Shown: positions 6,898-9,492 of the stretch, piece by piece
Layout of the letters: each line of letters opens with the position of its first letter
How positions within the stretch are numbered: the stretch's first letter is position 1
Assembly: GCA_965977975.1 (NCBI GenBank)
Contig: CBHCZH010000140.1
Span: 1-9,492 of the forward strand
Reading direction: 5' to 3'
DNA length: 9,492 nt
DNA from: Croceibacterium_A sp965977975
Lineage (GTDB): Bacteria > Pseudomonadota > Alphaproteobacteria > Sphingomonadales > Sphingomonadaceae
The notes under the pieces: generated by a model
Seen by the model: only the letters and a program-made list of their open reading frames with translations
What the model was told of the DNA's origin: nothing
The model's database searches: none
Position numbers and translations under genes: made by a program

Positions 6898-7938
6898 CTA
6901 CACCAGCAGCACCGTCGCCAGCGACAGGAATATCCCCATGCTCGCGACGTCGCTCGCGGTGGTGAGGAAGATGCTCGAGGCGGTTGCCGGGTCGGCTCCG
7001 AGCTTCTTGAGCGTCAGCGGGATCAAGGCCCCGGCGATGCTGGCGACCGCGCAGGCGACGATCATCGAGAACGCCACCACGAGCCCCAGCAGCAGCGGCT
7101 GCGCTTCGTTCTGCATGTTGGCGTAGATGATCATGCCGATGCCCGCGGTCGCTCCCACCATCAGGCCGTTGAAGAGGCCGAGCATGCCTTCCTTCCAGAC
7201 CAGCGCCGCTTCCGAGCCGGCCTTGAGATCGCCCAAGGTCATTCCGCGCAAGGTCACCGCCAGCGCCTGGCAGCCGGTGTTGCCGGTCTGCCCGGCCATC
7301 ACCGGCAGGAACACGGCGAGGATCACCAGCCGACTCAACGTATCCTCGAAGATCCCGACCACCGCCGCGGCGACGAACGCGGTCAGCAGGTTGATCTGCA
7401 GCCAGGGGTGCCGCAGCATCAGGCTACGCATCAGCGGCGTGCCGAGCCGCTCCTCGCGCTCGACGCCGACCATGCTGCCGGCCTGGCCGCTGATCGCGAT
7501 CGCGCGGTTGGCGAACAGCGTCTCGCCGCGCACGAGCCCGACCAGCACGCCCGAGGCATCAACCACCGGATAGACCGGATAGTGCTTCCCGAGCGCCTGC
7601 CGCAGCGCCTCGTCGAGCGGCATTGTGTCGAGCAGCGCGAAGGGCTCGCGGATCATGATGCCGGCAAGCCTGTCGCCGGGCTTTGCGAGCAGCATCTCGC
7701 GCATGACCACGAGGCCGTCGAGGTGGCCGGCCTCGTCGGTGATGTAGCAATAGGTGATGAAGGCGGACTTGGTCGCCTCGCGCAGCGCCTCGACGGTTTG
7801 GGCCACGGTGTCGGTACCCCTGAACACCCCGACTGGCGGAGACATCAGGTCGCGAACGGTCGCGCCCTTGGCCTGCGCCGGATCCGCCGCGTTCGGCGCG
7901 GCGCTATTCGCCTCAGTAGCTTGAGCGATCTCGTTCAT
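6898..7938 (-). CDS. MgtE/SLC41-like magnesium transporter lacking the N-terminal domain
   Basis: The 346-residue protein begins with a polar tail (1-27). A CBS pair follows at about 28-143 (LMSPPVGVF..., then IMIREPFALL...YPVVDASGVLVGLVRGE), then a connecting helix (about 144-180) and a five-helix MgtE membrane domain (about 181-346). The pore-lining region contains GQTGNTGCQ (216-224), a variant of the GGNxGxQ loop. The final helix has TTASDVASMGIFLSLA with D330, matching the Asp that binds Mg2+ in the pore of known MgtE channels. Typical MgtE proteins have about 450 residues, with a further Mg2+-sensing helical domain before the CBS pair; it is absent here. The start ATG 7938 is forced: the frame runs open back to the pth stop but has no ATG, GTG or TTG in between. 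The ribosome site is poor (a G-run 5 bases upstream). It probably takes up Mg2+ or Co2+ across the inner membrane. Confidence 0.88.
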   Translation of the reverse strand: MNEIAQATEANSAAPNAADPAQAKGATVRDLMSPPVGVFRGTDTVAQTVEALREATKSAFITYCYITDEAGHLDGLVVMREMLLAKPGDRLAGIMIREPFALLDTMPLDEALRQALGKHYPVYPVVDASGVLVGLVRGETLFANRAIAISGQAGSMVGVEREERLGTPLMRSLMLRHPWLQINLLTAFVAAAVVGIFEDTLSRLVILAVFLPVMAGQTGNTGCQALAVTLRGMTLGDLKAGSEAALVWKEGMLGLFNGLMVGATAGIGMIIYANMQNEAQPLLLGLVVAFSMIVACAVASIAGALIPLTLKKLGADPATASSIFLTTASDVASMGIFLSLATVLLV

Positions 7939-7974
7939 GGAAGCCCCCGGAGCCGCGTCGCGAAATGCAGGATA

Positions 7975-7990
7975 TGTCCGGGGCCGGACA
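7975..7990. repeat. Perfect 16-base inverted repeat in the pth-mgtE gap
   Basis: TGTCCGG and CCGGACA flank two G residues. As RNA it would fold into a 6-bp stem with a 4-base loop, about 37 bases before the mgtE-like start and about 40 bases after the pth stop. It could be an operator, a leader hairpin or a weak processing site. No T-run follows it, so a terminator is unlikely. The rest of the 93-base gap holds no open reading frame with a start. Confidence 0.5.
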
Positions 7991-8031
7991 CAGGAAAGGA
8001 AGAAATCGCAGCGGCCGCTCGCGAGCCTTGC

Positions 8032-8601
8032 TCAGTCCTGCTGCCGCAACGCGACGTCGCTCATGAACCGCGCGTCCTCGCCTTGCGCGAGCCATTCGGT
8101 CTCGGCGCCGACCGCGGCGAGCATGTCGGTGAGGTCGTCGAGCTCGGGCTTGGTATAGTTGCCGAGCACGTAGCCGGTCACTCGGTCCTTGTGTCCGGGA
8201 TGGCCGATGCCGAGCCGCACGCGGCGGAACTCCGGGCCGAGGTGCTGGTCGATCGAGCGCAGGCCGTTATGGCCTGCAGTGCCGCCGCCGGTCTTCACCT
8301 TGACCTTGAAGGGTGCGAGGTCGAGCTCATCGTGGAACACGGTGAGCGCGTCCATCCCGAGCTTGTAGAAGCGCAGCGCCTCGGCAACCGCGCGGCCGCT
8401 CTCGTTCATGAAGGTGGCCGGCTTGAACAGCAGGATGCGGATGCCGGCCACGCGGCCCTCCTGCAGCCAGCCCTGGAACTTCTTCTGCACCGGGCCGAAG
8501 CCGTGCATCTCGGCGATCACGTCGAGCGCCATGAAGCCGACGTTGTGCCGGTGCATCGCGTATTGCGGACCGGGATTTCCGAGGCCGACCCAAAGTTGCA
8601 T
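8032..8601 (-). CDS. pth: Peptidyl-tRNA hydrolase
   Basis: Pth cleaves the ester bond of peptidyl-tRNAs released by stalled ribosomes and recycles the tRNA in the cytoplasm. The 189-residue length is normal. Active-site residues are all present: N9 in VGLGNPG, catalytic H19 in HRHNVG, N66 in KPATFMNESG, D91 in FHDELDL, and N112 in GGGTAGHNGL (E. coli N10, H20, N68, D93, N114). The start ATG at 8601 has AGGG (8610-8613) 8 bases upstream, directly beside the T-run of the preceding terminator. It follows rplY, and the same rplY-pth order is common in proteobacteria. There is no room for a separate promoter between the terminator and the start. Confidence 0.97.
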   Translation of the reverse strand: MQLWVGLGNPGPQYAMHRHNVGFMALDVIAEMHGFGPVQKKFQGWLQEGRVAGIRILLFKPATFMNESGRAVAEALRFYKLGMDALTVFHDELDLAPFKVKVKTGGGTAGHNGLRSIDQHLGPEFRRVRLGIGHPGHKDRVTGYVLGNYTKPELDDLTDMLAAVGAETEWLAQGEDARFMSDVALRQQD

Positions 8602-8613
8602 GGCGGATGCCCT

Positions 8614-8647
8614 AAAAGCAAAACGCCGGCCCCGCTAGGGACCGGCG
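8614..8647 (-). terminator. Intrinsic terminator after rplY
   Basis: On the minus strand a 10-bp stem (8647-8638 with 8633-8624, one G-U pair) closes a TAGC loop and is followed by TTTT-GC-TTTT (8623-8614). This is a strong Rho-independent terminator, 26 bases after the rplY stop. Its T-run abuts the pth ribosome-binding site, which makes it either a partial terminator reducing pth expression or an attenuator. Confidence 0.88.
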
Positions 8648-8673
8648 CCTTGGTGATCTGCAGCGATACCGGC

Positions 8674-9339
8674 TCAGCCCTCGGCCTCTTCCTCGCCGGC
8701 CTCTTCCTCGGCCTCATCGACGGTCGGGACTTCGCCCGGCGCGGCTTCGGCGACGCCTTCGGTCTGCTTGAGCGCGGACGGAGCGACGATCGTGGCGATG
8801 GTGAAGTCGCGGTCGGTGATCGCGCTGACCGAACCTTCGGGCAGCGTGACGTGGCTGATGTGGATCGAATCGCCGACCTCGAGACCGGTCACGTCGAGCA
8901 CGATCTCGTCGGGAATCTTGTCCGATTCGCAGACCAGCTCGAGCTCGTGGCGCACGACGTTCAGCACGCCGCCCTTCTTGAGACCGGGGCTGGCTTCCTC
9001 GTTGGCGAACACGACCGGCACCTGGACGTGGATCTTGGCGTCCTTGGCGAGGCGGAGGAAATCGGCGTGCAGCGGCCGGTCGGTGACTGGGTGCAGCGCC
9101 ACGTCCTTGGGGATCGTGCGCACGGGCTTGCCGCCTATCTCGACCATCACAATCGAGTTCATGAAGTGGCCGGTGCCGAGCTGGCGGACGAGCAGCCGCT
9201 CCTCGATGTGGATTGCAGTGGGTTCTTCCTTGCCGCCATAGATCACGGCGGGGACACGGCCTTGGCGGCGCAATTCACGGGAGGCTCCCTTGCCAGCCCG
9301 TTCGCGCAGCTCGGCCGGCAGGGTCAGAGCGTCGCTCAT
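8674..9339 (-). CDS. rplY: 50S ribosomal protein L25 / general stress protein Ctc
   Basis: This is the long (TL5/Ctc) form of L25, which binds the 5S rRNA in the central protuberance of the 50S subunit. The 221-residue protein has the 5S-binding domain at about 5-95, with RELRRQGRVPAVIYGG (21-36) as its signature and HPVTDRPLHADFLRL (83-97) closing it. A beta-rich C-terminal domain runs from about 103 to 187, and a Glu/Ala-rich acidic tail from 193 to 221, a usual feature of alphaproteobacterial copies. ATG 9339 has AAAGG (9347-9351) 7 bases upstream. It is the first gene of the minus-strand cluster and has its own terminator downstream. Confidence 0.96.
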   Translation of the reverse strand: MSDALTLPAELRERAGKGASRELRRQGRVPAVIYGGKEEPTAIHIEERLLVRQLGTGHFMNSIVMVEIGGKPVRTIPKDVALHPVTDRPLHADFLRLAKDAKIHVQVPVVFANEEASPGLKKGGVLNVVRHELELVCESDKIPDEIVLDVTGLEVGDSIHISHVTLPEGSVSAITDRDFTIATIVAPSALKQTEGVAEAAPGEVPTVDEAEEEAGEEEAEG

Positions 9340-9452
9340 CTCAGTGCCTTTCGAATGCGTTGGTTACACTTCGCCGCCACGCCTCCAGGGATGACCATGA
9401 CGGGAAGGGCGCGCCCCTAGGCGAAAAGCGCGGACGATGCAAGCGCGACCCT
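9340..9452 (-). promoter_or_regulatory. Upstream region of rplY, promoter not firmly located
   Basis: No gene is supported here. The best promoter guess on the minus strand is TTGCAT (9442-9437), 17 bases, then TAGGGG (9419-9414), which has a good -35 but a poor -10. The Shine-Dalgarno for rplY is at 9347-9351. Confidence 0.25.
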
Positions 9453-9492
9453 GATCCTCCCCCGTTCACGGGGGGAGGTGTCCGCGCAGCGG
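9453..9492. repeat. Start of a dispersed-repeat-like hairpin element at the window edge
   Basis: The left arm CCTCCCCCG (9456-9464) pairs with 9469-9478 around a TTCA loop, with one bulged G, and is followed by TGTCCGCGCAGCGG to the window edge. The pattern of a CCTCCCC...GGGGAGG hairpin followed by a GTGTCC/GCAGCG segment resembles an intergenic repeat I recall from sphingomonads and other alphaproteobacteria, of which this would be the first half. No T-run follows on either strand, so a classical terminator role is not clear. Confidence 0.55.

Noticed and set aside
6394..9420. A 1008-codon open frame on the plus strand across the five-gene cluster
   Set aside because: It is antisense to ychF-cluster genes with clear families, runs through their intergenic gaps, and its product is a His/Arg/Asp-rich string without motifs. 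Long antisense frames are expected in GC-rich codon-biased DNA.
1..9492. Mobile elements, CRISPR arrays, tRNA or rRNA genes
   Set aside because: I saw no transposase or integrase motifs, no regularly spaced repeats, no target-site duplications and no tRNA-like or rRNA-like stretches.

Overview
The window looks like an ordinary stretch of chromosome from a GC-rich alphaproteobacterium. It is most likely a member of the Sphingomonadales; this rests on remembered resemblance of GyrA, YchF, L25 and the short hairpin repeats, not on a search. I see no rRNA, tRNA, CRISPR array, transposase, phage gene or integration site.

Layout. Positions 1-86 hold the first 29 codons of a MerR-family regulator on the minus strand. 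It sits behind a textbook MerR-type promoter: a 19-bp spacer containing a perfect 9+1+9 palindrome. A small two-helix membrane protein of unknown function (219-794, plus) follows and runs tail to tail into gyrA (798-3584, minus), with only 3 bases between the stop codons. A roughly 300-base divergent region separates gyrA from an exported TPR-like protein (3884-5161, plus), which ends at a strong hairpin resembling a dispersed repeat. From 5213 to 9339 five minus-strand genes lie in a row. In transcription order they are rplY (L25/Ctc), pth, an MgtE-like Mg2+ transporter, a FlaR-like P-loop kinase/ATPase and ychF. A second repeat-like hairpin lies at the right edge, upstream of rplY.

How the genes fit together. 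rplY, pth and ychF are a familiar translation-related set: a ribosomal protein, peptidyl-tRNA rescue, and a ribosome-associated ATPase. The mgtE-like and FlaR-like genes are placed between pth and ychF, with gaps of 93, 36 and 47 bases, so co-transcription of the last four genes is plausible. An intrinsic terminator directly after rplY ends beside the pth ribosome-binding site, so pth and the genes behind it probably depend on read-through or on a promoter inside rplY.

I found no new multi-gene system. The points most worth a second look are the Asn-Gln pair at the GyrA quinolone-contact positions, the MgtE-like protein that lacks the usual N-terminal Mg2+-sensing domain, the rplY/pth terminator arrangement, the MerR operator, and the two repeat-like hairpins.
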